DNA from: Berkiella sp050247135 | GTDB lineage: Bacteria; Pseudomonadota; Gammaproteobacteria; Berkiellales; Berkiellaceae | Direction of reading: 5' to 3' | Assembly (NCBI GenBank): GCA_050247135.1 | Contig: JBFWUT010000002.1 | Coordinates: 103,573 to 167,572 of the forward strand | Length of the DNA stretch: 64,000 nt | Shown: positions 7,985 through 16,972 of the stretch, piece after piece | Position numbering within the stretch: the stretch's first letter is position 1 | Layout of the letters: every line of letters begins with the position of its first letter | The notes under the pieces: generated by a model | The model's database searches: none | What the model saw: the letters and a program-made list of their open reading frames with translations, nothing else | What the model was told of the DNA's origin: nothing | Position numbers and translations under genes: made by a program

Positions 7985-9373
7985 ATGTTGACACAATTCC
8001 ACCCATTCCCCGAGTTGAGTACCGAATTAAAACTAAGGATAATCGAAGAATTGGTTTCTGATATCGATTTTCCCAAATCATTGCTGTCCTTTAGTTTGAC
8101 ATCACAACATCAGCGTGTGCTTGCTCATGATTGGAGCCTTTGGCGTTTAGCCATCGAGCGCTTTTTCCCTGCCGTGCCAACCTATAAAAAAGCCGCTTAT
8201 CTAAATGATTCGTTTGCTTTGTTTCAATCCCTTTTCCGGACGCTTCAACCTCTTTTGGTGGCGCACCACTTAACATTTTCTGATTTCATCAAAGTGGTTA
8301 TTGAACAACAAGCGATACTTGATGAACGCCAGCTTGAGGTGATACTCGGCTTATTACTGGCAGCAGGACACCCCCTTTTAAAAGGAACAACGCTCAATCC
8401 TACTATTGCTGAACATGCCTTATTATTTGCCACTGTCTTAGGTAACAGCGAATTAGTGGATACGCTACTGTCAGAGCGTAAATTTCACATCTGTAAAACC
8501 GTTGTGTGCCAAGCTTTATTGGATGCCGCCAGATTAAATCACCCATTTATCTTAGGCTCGCTGTTAACCAACATGAATCATCTGTTAGATGGTACAACCT
8601 TACGCAATGCATTAACCTCTGCTGCCTCAAAAGGCCACACTCGAATTGTTGCCCAATTCTTACAACACCCTTTCTTAAGAGTGGTCTCTTTTACCCTTAA
8701 AAAAGTCGTGCATATCGCTATTTTACATGGTTACCCTGATATCTTGTCTTTAATTCTGCGTGGCGACGATACTCACCGCTATGCTTGTGACATTCGTACT
8801 GGGGCGATAGAAGCCGCGCAAAACGGCTCCGTTGCTGGCATCGAAAAAGCTTTTCAATTAGCTAGCGCCCAATTTGATGATGTGACCATTCGCAAACTAC
8901 TTAAGGTAGCAGCTCAGCGAGGTAACCTTGTTTTAACCCAGTTGTTTGTTGCAACACCCGCCGTGTTGCGTCACCCCAATGCTCTATTAGAATCCTTGCA
9001 ATTAGCGTTACATGAGGGGCACGAGAGTACTGCTTTATTATTGTTACAATCAGGAAGAGCCATATTAAAGCCGTTCGTTAAACGTGAGCTTTATTTAGAA
9101 GCCGTAAAAAAAGGCTTTAATTCTTTAATTGACGAACTCAACGACCATGGTCATCTCAAAGTCGATGGTTCCTTTTATCAAACAGCTGTTAACCTTGCCA
9201 AAATTTATGATAAAGAAGACACTATCGAACATTTAACAGCTGCGATGTCGCAATTGACTGTCGAAGAAGTGTCCAGGCCCATTACGCCATCATTTGCAAG
9301 ACATTCATCGCCCTATCGTTCTCAATCTCTGGCTGATACTACTCAGGATTGTCGTCGAGGATTCGTCTTATGA
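7985..9373 (+). CDS. F-box-like protein with ankyrin-type repeats
   Basis: A 462-residue protein with a strong ribosome-binding site (GGAGG, seven bases before the ATG). Residues 10-60 (FPELSTELKLRIIEELV, then a Leu/Ser helix and a Trp-containing helix) have the pattern of an F-box, the motif that docks onto host Skp1 in ubiquitin ligases. From about residue 110 to 390 the sequence consists of degenerate ankyrin-like helix pairs (for example ALLFATVLGNSELVDTLLSE and ALTSAASKGHTRIVAQFLQ). The C-terminal 30 residues are disordered and contain SRPITPSFARH. Eukaryote-like architecture and absence of export signals suggest a translocated effector that could target a host protein for ubiquitination. 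The F-box call is moderately secure, the repeats more so. The 3' end overlaps the convergent gene by 31 bases. Confidence 0.78.
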   Translation: MLTQFHPFPELSTELKLRIIEELVSDIDFPKSLLSFSLTSQHQRVLAHDWSLWRLAIERFFPAVPTYKKAAYLNDSFALFQSLFRTLQPLLVAHHLTFSDFIKVVIEQQAILDERQLEVILGLLLAAGHPLLKGTTLNPTIAEHALLFATVLGNSELVDTLLSERKFHICKTVVCQALLDAARLNHPFILGSLLTNMNHLLDGTTLRNALTSAASKGHTRIVAQFLQHPFLRVVSFTLKKVVHIAILHGYPDILSLILRGDDTHRYACDIRTGAIEAAQNGSVAGIEKAFQLASAQFDDVTIRKLLKVAAQRGNLVLTQLFVATPAVLRHPNALLESLQLALHEGHESTALLLLQSGRAILKPFVKRELYLEAVKKGFNSLIDELNDHGHLKVDGSFYQTAVNLAKIYDKEDTIEHLTAAMSQLTVEEVSRPITPSFARHSSPYRSQSLADTTQDCRRGFVL

Positions 9374-10101
9374 TTTTGCTCGGGGGTATCTAAAGGCACC
9401 ATAATAAAAGAGAGTATCATCTCATCAATTTCTTTGGCCAAGGCCTGCTTTTCTTTGAGTGCTAGACGTTCATTGTATCGCTGCAAGCTGATAGCACTTC
9501 TTTCTTCATTTCTTGCGAGCCGTTCATCTCTTTCTAACGCTAATTGAATTGGCGTCTTTTGTGAAACATTCTGTAAGTTTTTGCGACATTCAACCACATC
9601 TTTGAGTAATTGTAGAGAGAACTCACCACACTCATCTGGATTACGTCGCTCTTGTGCACGCTGGGCTAAGAAGTTTCTTCTTTTGCTCTCTGCTGATTCA
9701 ATTCCTGCTAAGCGGCTTTGTAACATTGGCGTAAATTGCTCAGAGCTCGTTTCAGGCAACGCATCTTTGATTGCCGCTAATGCATCCGATAAGGCTTGGT
9801 GATGGCTACTGGTTGAACTGGGAGAAACGGCAACCGATCTGACGGGCGTAGCTGGCGGTGCTTTAGGAGTGACAGCAGGTGGTGGTGGCGGTGGTGGCAT
9901 GGGTGCAGGTTGATGTTTAACTTCTATCTTTGGCGATTTTTGTTGTTCGCTCTGATTTTTGATTTGCTTTAACAGTGCAAGGCAGGCTTGCAACAATTCC
10001 AAATCTAATTGTTCAACATTACCTTCTGCAATTTCACGTGCATAGCGAATTAAGGTTTGCGTTAATACCTCTACTTTGCGCTCAGCTCCAGTGATGGCCA
10101 T
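9343..10101 (-). CDS. proline-rich, coiled-coil hypothetical protein
   Basis: A 252-residue protein preceded by AAGGGA at a good distance. Its N-terminal 55 residues are helical. The middle (about residues 65-95) is a proline-rich linker with a run of eight prolines and the segment APPATPVRSVAV. The C-terminal half is charged and helical, rich in Arg, Glu and Lys (RNEERSAISLQRYNERLALK), probably a coiled coil. No enzyme motif or export signal is visible. Poly-proline next to helices is common in bacterial proteins that engage host SH3, EVH1 or profilin-type partners, but that is only an analogy. It overlaps the F-box/ankyrin gene tail to tail. Confidence 0.72.
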   Translation of the reverse strand: MAITGAERKVEVLTQTLIRYAREIAEGNVEQLDLELLQACLALLKQIKNQSEQQKSPKIEVKHQPAPMPPPPPPPAVTPKAPPATPVRSVAVSPSSTSSHHQALSDALAAIKDALPETSSEQFTPMLQSRLAGIESAESKRRNFLAQRAQERRNPDECGEFSLQLLKDVVECRKNLQNVSQKTPIQLALERDERLARNEERSAISLQRYNERLALKEKQALAKEIDEMILSFIMVPLDTPEQNHKTNPRRQS

Positions 10102-10215
10102 GCTGTTCCCTTTTTCTTTTTATAGGAGTGTATCAAAGTAGGTCACACTTACTCTCAATAAGCAATCTGATTATACATTCAGCATAAATTAGCAAGTTAT
10201 CTTAAATACCCAGTG

Positions 10216-10542
10216 TTAGCGACGGTGCCCTCTTGCGCCTGTGCCTCTATCACCCCGCCCTTCTAGAGCATTGTCTCGGTTAAAAGCGCCTTCACTCGCA
10301 TTGCCTGTGCCCGCTTCACCATTGTGAGGTAAGTAGTTGCGAGCTTCGGAAGGCACAATATGTCTTTGTCCATCACCAGCAGGATAGCCATCAACAGGAA
10401 CGACTACAGTTCCATCGGTATTACCTTCAAAATGACCTGGCACATACGTACCATCGGGATTAGTATGGGAAGGGATCCAAGCGCCAGCTGCAAAACCGAT
10501 TTGCGGGATAACGATAGCCATCATTAATAATGCCGCCTTCAT
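10216..10542 (-). CDS. small exported Gly-rich protein
   Basis: The 108-residue protein has a clear Sec signal peptide ending near Phe-Ala-Ala (residue 19). AAGGAG is eight bases before the ATG. The mature part opens with AWIPSHTNPDGTYVPGHFE, which resembles the Trp-x-Pro-x-His units of the YXWXPGH-type exported proteins. It then turns Gly, Asn and Arg-rich and ends in a basic GARGHRR. It is likely periplasmic or surface-exposed. No catalytic residues are evident and no partner is suggested by the neighbours. Confidence 0.72.
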   Translation of the reverse strand: MKAALLMMAIVIPQIGFAAGAWIPSHTNPDGTYVPGHFEGNTDGTVVVPVDGYPAGDGQRHIVPSEARNYLPHNGEAGTGNASEGAFNRDNALEGRGDRGTGARGHRR

Positions 10543-10640
10543 GGTATATCTCCTTTGAATGAATATAAATCAGATATACGACACTGATGGTTTTTAAAAA
10601 GTTCAATTCCCTATATTCACCCCCATTTTTATACAGCCTG

Positions 10641-11300
10641 CTAAAACAACCCTATCCTTTTGCGCCTTGATTTCTTATATTCTGCGACCAAAGATTCAGC
10701 ATTAATATTCCATTGGTTTTCTTTCGCTTCAAACAAAAAGTGCTGCATTAAATGATCATCAGAGCATATCATGTGTAGCACGCGTAGTCCCTCTTGAGAT
10801 AAATGTTCATGATCATATTCATGCAAATTAAAAGAAATATAAGCACTTTGCGCAGATGAGGTAACACAGATAGGCTTTTGTTTAGCAACACCAATTTCTT
10901 CTAAAATATAACAAGCGGCCAACGGACAGATTTCATGAGCAATCTTAATTAATTCTGCTCTTAAGCTGCTACCTGGCGCATTGAAGGCATTCCCTATTTT
11001 TTCAGCCCATACGGAACCGACTACCGTATTGATGACCAAATTAAAGGGTGAACGTAATTTCTCACAAAAGACAAGCAAATCTTTTTTTAGATCAAGTAAA
11101 GAGCATCCTTGTCTTAATCGAATACTGAGTTCCTGATAAAAGTTCACCGCTTCCTCTTGCCAGCCATCTTTTTGCAGACGGTTCGCATCGGTTACATACC
11201 CATCCAACACTTGGGTAATCCGGCGGTAAAATTGCTCAAAATGAGTGACTCGTAATAGAACATATTCTTGAGAAGAAGAACTGGATTGATGCAGACTCAT
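10641..11300 (-). CDS. hypothetical protein
   Basis: A 219-residue soluble protein of no family I recognise. It opens with a Ser/Gln-rich stretch (MSLHQSSSSSQEY) and continues as a mostly alpha-helical, Leu-rich domain with several cysteines. The C-terminus is basic (EYKKSRRKRIGLF). There is no signal peptide or membrane segment, and the ribosome-binding site is weak. It lies in a run of five reverse-strand genes, all of unknown function and several probably effectors. The short disordered N-terminus and basic tail fit a host-targeted protein but do not establish it. Confidence 0.65.
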   Translation of the reverse strand: MSLHQSSSSSQEYVLLRVTHFEQFYRRITQVLDGYVTDANRLQKDGWQEEAVNFYQELSIRLRQGCSLLDLKKDLLVFCEKLRSPFNLVINTVVGSVWAEKIGNAFNAPGSSLRAELIKIAHEICPLAACYILEEIGVAKQKPICVTSSAQSAYISFNLHEYDHEHLSQEGLRVLHMICSDDHLMQHFLFEAKENQWNINAESLVAEYKKSRRKRIGLF

Positions 11301-11370
11301 AGTGTAACTATCTTTAGGATGAGGAGATCAATTTTAAGCAAATGAATAGAGTCTAGGCAAGTTTTAAAAT

Positions 11371-12918
11371 TTATTTTAGCTTAGTGCTAGTTGGCAGCGC
11401 CGGCATTACAGGAGCAACGACACCAGAAGCATCCGTTGCACTAGCACCACCGCCTGTGGACTTTCTTTTGGCAACACCATAGGCCACCTCACTGTGCATA
11501 GAGCGGGTTTCGCGGATGTCCAAATCGGCTCTGTGTTTAGGTGTCACACTTTGATTATCCGGCGCCAGCGATTCTTGCGCCGGCGCTTCTTTGTTAATAT
11601 CCCATCCTTGTTTAATCGCAAGATTTCTGGCAACAGCTAACTCTATGACCATGGTAACAACTTCAGCTCCACTACCTAAATTTTCTTCAATATCCTCGCC
11701 GCTTTTTACTTTTTCCATATGGTCTTTTTCTAAGATTGGACCTAATTCGATAAATCTATCGATTTTCTCGCTCTTTTGAGGGCCGGTAGGTGTTTCTTCA
11801 CTTGTTTTTGGTGAGGCGGCTTTGCGCGCGGGTTGGGGTTGCTGTAGTTGTGCTAATGACTGCTCTTGTTCAGGTATTGCAATGTTGGGTTGATGCTGTT
11901 GATTTTTTGCATGATGCCCCTGAGAGTGAATGGGCCCCACGTGGTGTTGGATCTCACCCTTTAGCACTTTTTGCACATGACCAATTTCATGTTTTAGATG
12001 GTTCATATTCTTCTCTAAGCGCCCTATCGCCTTCTGCAGATTTCTCACATCATGTACTTTAGCATAAGGCGACATATTCCCTAATACCTTTTTTAGCATA
12101 CCTTTTTCAACTTCTACTTTGTTTAATTGGCTTCTAAGATTTGCTTCATATTTTTGCATCTCTTGGCGGCTTGGATGCTGCCTTGCCAACATTTGATTAT
12201 TTTGTTGAAGTTCTGGTTTAGGCTCAGGCTCTGATTGCGGTTTTGATTCCTTTTGCTGAACACGCTGATTCGCTGAGGCTTCACACTTGTCTAAAATCAC
12301 ATCTACCGTCTGAGTGATTTGTTCTTTTTTATCAACAATTTTTTGTTCGAGCGCGGCTAGTTTTTCTTCCTTAACACTAATTTGCTTATCAAGATAACCT
12401 GTTCGTTTTTTATTTTCTTGATTCTCTTCTCGATTTTCTTTTAATTGCGCAACCTCGCCGCTCAATTTTGCATGTTTTGCTTCTAATCGTTGTAAAGCAT
12501 CTGTTTGCGGTTTGAGATCGCTGTAATCACGACGAATTTCTGCCACAATAGCTGCCTTCATGGCATTCTCACACCCTTCTTTACATCTTTCTTCAACTTT
12601 GACTGCGGCATCTAATCTATCATCAGCTTCTTCTTTAGCGAGTCTGGCTTGCGAATATTGGTATCGGGTATCATCAGAAGGGGATTCTTTATACAGCCTT
12701 CTTGCCTCTTCCAGATCTTTTGTTCTTGCCTCGACTTCAATCTGTGCACCGGTGGATTCTTCTTGAGCTTCTGCAAAATCTTCTTCTGCTTCGGCTAAAG
12801 CTTCGCTCGCTGCGATAAATAGGCTTTCCAATTCCTCTTGGCTGACTTCTATTTGTTCATCATTTAAATCCGTTAAGTCATTTGAGTTTGCGGTTGGTTC
12901 ATTTTTTATGTTAGGCAT
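11371..12918 (-). CDS. large coiled-coil hypothetical protein
   Basis: A 515-residue, highly charged protein. Residues 20-130 form a Glu/Ala-rich helical region (EALAEAEEDFAEAQEEST), residues 130-220 a Lys/Glu/Leu heptad coiled coil, and residues 250-320 another, separated by Gln/Pro-rich linkers. The last 150 residues are mixed and end in a Gly/Ala/Ser segment with PVMPALPTSTKLK. No transmembrane segment or export signal is seen. AAAGG lies ten bases before the ATG. Long coiled coils of this kind are frequent among Legionellales effectors and scaffolding proteins. The next gene downstream of it in the transcript direction is the unknown at 11300. Function unknown. Confidence 0.75.
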   Translation of the reverse strand: MPNIKNEPTANSNDLTDLNDEQIEVSQEELESLFIAASEALAEAEEDFAEAQEESTGAQIEVEARTKDLEEARRLYKESPSDDTRYQYSQARLAKEEADDRLDAAVKVEERCKEGCENAMKAAIVAEIRRDYSDLKPQTDALQRLEAKHAKLSGEVAQLKENREENQENKKRTGYLDKQISVKEEKLAALEQKIVDKKEQITQTVDVILDKCEASANQRVQQKESKPQSEPEPKPELQQNNQMLARQHPSRQEMQKYEANLRSQLNKVEVEKGMLKKVLGNMSPYAKVHDVRNLQKAIGRLEKNMNHLKHEIGHVQKVLKGEIQHHVGPIHSQGHHAKNQQHQPNIAIPEQEQSLAQLQQPQPARKAASPKTSEETPTGPQKSEKIDRFIELGPILEKDHMEKVKSGEDIEENLGSGAEVVTMVIELAVARNLAIKQGWDINKEAPAQESLAPDNQSVTPKHRADLDIRETRSMHSEVAYGVAKRKSTGGGASATDASGVVAPVMPALPTSTKLK

Positions 12919-12987
12919 AGTTTTGAGCCTTTAAAAAAACGAACTCCCGCGCTAAATGAAACACGGGAGATCTTTGTGACCTTATCA

Positions 12988-13920
12988 TTACATTTTTAAT
13001 TTATTTTTATCATCTTTATCCGCTTCTGGTTTTGGCCCACCTTTTTCAAGATCGGATTCTTGGCCTTTACCAGCATCTTTTCGTCTTGATTGCGTCGGCG
13101 AAGATTCCATGGTTTTAGAAGGACCATCGTCTTTGTTGTCTTTTTTATCTTTCGAATTCACACCACTGCCTGCTGATCCCTGGGGTCCAATCTGCGGCGC
13201 ATTTTCACGCGTTAAGATAGGCCGTGCCTCAGTTATCATACCCTTAGCCTCTTGCATTGCTTCCTTGGCACCTTGCCTTGCTTCTTTCATACCCTCTTTG
13301 GTGACATCACCCAGCGTTTGTCCAAAATCTTGTCCACTCCCACCGCCTTTTTGCTGTGGCCCCGAAGCGGCACCACCGCCACTATTTTGAATGTTGATAT
13401 TGGTTGTATTGTTATTGGTGTTCGTGTTCTTGTTTCCGGCATCTTGTTTAGCGGATTTTTCACCTCCCTCTGGCTTGCCGTCCCCCGCTTTAGGCTTATC
13501 GCCACCTGGCATCCCGCCACCCGGCCCTTTCATAGCATCTTGAGGACCACCGCCTGCGCCACCACCAGATCCTTTTTTCATCGCATCTTGTGGACCACCT
13601 CCTGCGCCACCGGGGCCTTTCATCGCATCTTGCGGACCACCACCTGCGCCACCGGGACCTTTTTTCATCGCATCTTGCGGACCACCGCCTGCACCACCTG
13701 GGCCTTTCATGGCATCTTGGGGGCCGCCCCCTGCGCCGCCGCCAGGGCCTTTCATCGCTTGCTGAGGTCCACCGCCAACATCAGGTTTGTTCTCCATCAT
13801 CTTTTTAGGATCACCCTGCTTAGCAGCTTCTTGTGGTTTTTGTTCCGGCTTTTTTTCCTGTGGTTTTTCTTTATCATCATCGGGCTTTTTGCCGCCCATA
13901 CCCGGACCTTTCATACCCAT
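12988..13920 (-). CDS. Gly/Pro/Lys-rich repeat protein
   Basis: A 310-residue, almost wholly disordered protein. GGAGG six bases before the ATG supports this strand, since a 254-codon ORF on the other strand has no such signal. After a Lys/Pro/Glu-rich N-terminus, residues about 49-140 hold six copies of a 14-16 residue unit of the type GGGPQDAMKGPGGA. An Asn/Thr patch follows (NTNTNNNTTNINIQ), and then a charged helical segment with Ala-Lys-Glu repeats (KEGMKEARQGAKEAMQEAKG). The end is Lys/Asp-rich. There is no signal peptide. It could be a surface, nucleoid or secreted protein; nothing decides this. The Gly codons make this stretch more GC-rich than its surroundings. Confidence 0.75.
   Translation of the reverse strand: MGMKGPGMGGKKPDDDKEKPQEKKPEQKPQEAAKQGDPKKMMENKPDVGGGPQQAMKGPGGGAGGGPQDAMKGPGGAGGGPQDAMKKGPGGAGGGPQDAMKGPGGAGGGPQDAMKKGSGGGAGGGPQDAMKGPGGGMPGGDKPKAGDGKPEGGEKSAKQDAGNKNTNTNNNTTNINIQNSGGGAASGPQQKGGGSGQDFGQTLGDVTKEGMKEARQGAKEAMQEAKGMITEARPILTRENAPQIGPQGSAGSGVNSKDKKDNKDDGPSKTMESSPTQSRRKDAGKGQESDLEKGGPKPEADKDDKNKLKM
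13500..13770 (-). repeat. in-gene tandem repeats, 42-48 bp units
   Basis: Six tandem units encode GGGPQ(D/Q)AMK(K)G(P/S)GG(G)A. Units with a single Lys alternate with units carrying Lys-Lys, so there is a higher-order period of about 29 residues. This suggests duplication of unit pairs and possible copy-number variation between strains. Confidence 0.8.
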
Positions 13921-14109
13921 CGCAAACCTCCAGCAAATACACGAAGTTGTATAACTTACATCTTTCTACTTTACCTACGAGCGGCTAGTTTTATCAATAG
14001 TTTCGAGGCGACCTAGGATGAACCACCTCGCTGTTTTTTACCCTCAAACACTGCAAAAAGCACAGCCCAAATTGAGAGCTGATTATTTATGCACTGGATA
14101 AATGATTTT

Positions 14110-14135
14110 TTGACAAAGTTTACAAATGTTGTAAA
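14110..14135 (+). promoter_or_regulatory. TTGACA box overlapping an operator-like dyad
   Basis: TTGACA at 14110-14115 runs into a perfect dyad, TTTACAA-ATG-TTGTAAA at 14119-14135, followed by a further AATTTGTAAAT half-site. It lies about 90 bases before the ankyrin-patatin gene. A second candidate -10 element, TATAAA at 14198-14203, sits closer to the start codon. The arrangement looks like a repressor site, but the regulator is unknown. Confidence 0.4.
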
Positions 14136-14223
14136 TTTGTAAATATAAGGTTTGTGAATGAAATGCTGTATCACACGCTAATGAACGAATGAAACTGTAT
14201 AAATTGATTCTAAGGGCATTATT

Positions 14224-16962
14224 ATGAAAAGCGGCAGCCAAGACAACCTCACTCAAAATCCCATTCTTTCCTTATTGAACTCTTCTGAATCCGACATCGT
14301 TAAGATACTTGGCATCCTTAAATTAATGAGCACAGAAGGCAAAATACGCCCCCCCAAACCCCTGATTAAATTTCCGGTCTTTCAAGGTGGCGGTGCAAAG
14401 GGCGGCGCTTATATTGGTGCTTATGAGGCGCTAGACAAAAAGGGCTTTCTTGATGAAATAGTTTGTCCAGGAGGCGCTTCTGCTGGCGGGATTGTGGCTT
14501 TCTTTATGGGCCTGGGTTTTGACGGCGCGCAATTTCGTGCCATCTCAGAAAATTTAAATTTCAATGACTTTATTGATTTCAAAAAGAATGGCTGGAGTGA
14601 ATATTTAAGTGGACATAAACTAGGCAATGCTATTGATTTGGTTCGTTATGGTGCTGTCTCTCCGGGCAAATCATTTCACCAATGGGCCAGCTATTTTGTC
14701 GAGCAAGTCTTAGGTGATAAAAATGCGACTTTTCGTGACTTACATGAAAAACTAGCCACTGATCCTACCTTAAAAGACATGCTTTTTACGGCAACTCACT
14801 ATGGCACCAAAGGGGACAGCCAAGCTGCACAAGTTTTTTCATTTGCCACCACGCCAGATGTGGTGATTGCTGATGCTTTTAGAGCTACCATAAGCTACCC
14901 TGGCGCCTTTGAGCCCTGGCAGGTCAGACAAAAGGAAATTGTCGATGGTAAAGTCACTTTCAAATCACTGGGATTTTTTGCCGACGGCGGCATTTTAAAC
15001 AACTTGCCTCTCACTTGTTATAATACTGAGTATTATGCCGATCCGCATTATCAAAACCTTGAGCGTGTTGATTATCGTAATCAGCCTGTTAAAGTGAATC
15101 CCTCTGTTGTAGGTTTTAGCTTAACCGAACTTGAAGAACTGAATGATGATATTACTCCTATGACTGAACGCGTTAAAGCGTTGCAACAAAGAGTCAAAAA
15201 AAATAATAATTCCCCCGTCGCTAAAGCACAAGTTGCGCCAAGCTCTTGGCACTTAATGGACATTGCAAAGGCTGCTTTGTGGAATACTTTTGGTAAGCCT
15301 GAGGCTGAAGATGTGGCTGATAAACAAAAAATTTATTTTGATCAAACTGTGCAAGTCTGGCCAGAAAATGTGTCAACTCTTGAATTTGATTTAGCCCGAG
15401 ACAAACTAGCACGTATTTCTGCAAACGGTAAACAAGCCACTCAACTTTGGCTGGAGAAAAATCGAAACTCAGCCGATGCCTATGATTATAAGCAACATCA
15501 TGATGATAGATTGACTAAGCAAGAGGAAAAGCAGAAACAAAAAGATCCAGAAAAATTTTATTTCACCAAATTGAGTTCGTTGTTTATGGATCTTTTTAAA
15601 GAAATTAAAAAACAAGGGAAAATCGATTGCACAAAGCAAGGTTTGTTGAAGAATACTCGCATACGGTATCTTGCTAATCAAATCATTCACTTCGCTACTT
15701 TGTCTACTAAAGACAAATTAGATGTTGTTGAGAAAGCTTATATCCATGCTGGTGAATTCTTCCAACAACGTGAAATGGCTATCGCACAAAATCGAGCAAA
15801 CCGCTGGGACATGATCCAACCTGAAAAAATACTTAAAAACATTTGTAACAAACTTAATTCCGATCCCAAATCGGCTATCAAATTAATCAAAAGCCAACTC
15901 AGCAATGTTATTGCCCTGGCAGAACAAAACCAAGGTCAATTGCTGAAAGTATTGGTGAATACTAATAATGCTCAATTAACGGATAAAGTATTAGGCATTA
16001 TCGCTAAAGCACTAAATCAGGCTTATTATCATGGAAAATTTACTAATCCACGCTGCTACATGAGTCGTCTCTTGGATAATGCAAATCCTTCTTTAATAAG
16101 CTTAGCTTTACAACATGATAATCTCAACATACTCAATATTTTGCTTAAACATGGCATTAATGTTCGCCATCAAAATGCCAGCACGGGAAACGATGCTTTA
16201 CAAGAAGCCGTAGTGCTTTCACATTTCGCTGGGTTCAAAAAACTTGTAATGGAGTGTATTGATGAGGAAAACTCATTTGAAAATATCCGAATCGGTAAAG
16301 ACAACCTTTGGCAATACCTCTTTAATCATGCTTCAAATGATTTTATAACTGCGCTCTGTCATGACAACTATTTTTTACACATCATCGCAAGCGAAACAAC
16401 AGATGACAACGGTTTGAATATATTACATCACTTGGCACAAAAGGGCACTCCTGCGGCTTTTGCTAGTATGACTTATTCCATTATGGCAGACGGCGTGCTT
16501 TCGAAAACATTGCTCACCAATAAAGACTTTCGGGGACAATCGCCACTGGCTTATATCATTAAACATAACCGTGAAGATATTTTGCAAGCATTGGTAACTG
16601 AAGGCAAAGGAAAATATGCCGGATACTTCACTACTGGCGATTTCTTTTTAGATCATGTTTTTGATATTAAAGAAGCCAATCGTCATAGTCTACATGACTT
16701 AAAGCAAGCCTATCTTGAAGCACCCAACTTGTATCGCTATCTTATTAAGAACCTGAGCAGTCAAGCTAAAGCTGATTCACTTAACAATACTATTACCAGT
16801 TCACTACACTTTGGTATTTTAGATCAGCCTTCCATTCAAACTATTGAACTTGCCGCCATTCATCAAGAGCCAGTGATTTTTCATCCCATTTTCAAGAAGG
16901 AAACAAAGGATATTGAGCAGGCAATTGCTTCTTTAAAAAAGCAATTGCAATTAGTGGCCTAA
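14224..16962 (+). CDS. patatin-like phospholipase with C-terminal ankyrin repeats
   Basis: A 912-residue, two-part protein. The patatin hydrolase spans about residues 48-420 and has all catalytic elements: GGGAKG at 55-60, the nucleophile elbow G-A-S86-A-G and D254-G-G. The C-terminal half is helical, with ankyrin-like units from about residue 620 (for example SLALQHDNLNILNILLKHG, NILHHLAQKGTPAAFAS and SPLAYIIKHNREDILQALV). AGGG is seven bases before the ATG. Ankyrin repeats fused to a phospholipase suggest a translocated enzyme directed to a host protein or membrane; this is inference. It is much longer than a normal bacterial patatin of 300-400 residues. The catalytic part is confidently assigned. 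Confidence 0.92.
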   Translation: MKSGSQDNLTQNPILSLLNSSESDIVKILGILKLMSTEGKIRPPKPLIKFPVFQGGGAKGGAYIGAYEALDKKGFLDEIVCPGGASAGGIVAFFMGLGFDGAQFRAISENLNFNDFIDFKKNGWSEYLSGHKLGNAIDLVRYGAVSPGKSFHQWASYFVEQVLGDKNATFRDLHEKLATDPTLKDMLFTATHYGTKGDSQAAQVFSFATTPDVVIADAFRATISYPGAFEPWQVRQKEIVDGKVTFKSLGFFADGGILNNLPLTCYNTEYYADPHYQNLERVDYRNQPVKVNPSVVGFSLTELEELNDDITPMTERVKALQQRVKKNNNSPVAKAQVAPSSWHLMDIAKAALWNTFGKPEAEDVADKQKIYFDQTVQVWPENVSTLEFDLARDKLARISANGKQATQLWLEKNRNSADAYDYKQHHDDRLTKQEEKQKQKDPEKFYFTKLSSLFMDLFKEIKKQGKIDCTKQGLLKNTRIRYLANQIIHFATLSTKDKLDVVEKAYIHAGEFFQQREMAIAQNRANRWDMIQPEKILKNICNKLNSDPKSAIKLIKSQLSNVIALAEQNQGQLLKVLVNTNNAQLTDKVLGIIAKALNQAYYHGKFTNPRCYMSRLLDNANPSLISLALQHDNLNILNILLKHGINVRHQNASTGNDALQEAVVLSHFAGFKKLVMECIDEENSFENIRIGKDNLWQYLFNHASNDFITALCHDNYFLHIIASETTDDNGLNILHHLAQKGTPAAFASMTYSIMADGVLSKTLLTNKDFRGQSPLAYIIKHNREDILQALVTEGKGKYAGYFTTGDFFLDHVFDIKEANRHSLHDLKQAYLEAPNLYRYLIKNLSSQAKADSLNNTITSSLHFGILDQPSIQTIELAAIHQEPVIFHPIFKKETKDIEQAIASLKKQLQLVA

Positions 16963-16972
16963 TTGTGAGATA

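Noticed and set aside
13252..14016. Long plus-strand ORF (254 codons) opposite the Gly-rich repeat gene
   Set aside because: It has no ribosome-binding site and reads as repetitive His/Arg/Thr/Cys sequence, the expected antisense of the Gly/Pro repeats; the reverse strand has GGAGG six bases before its ATG.
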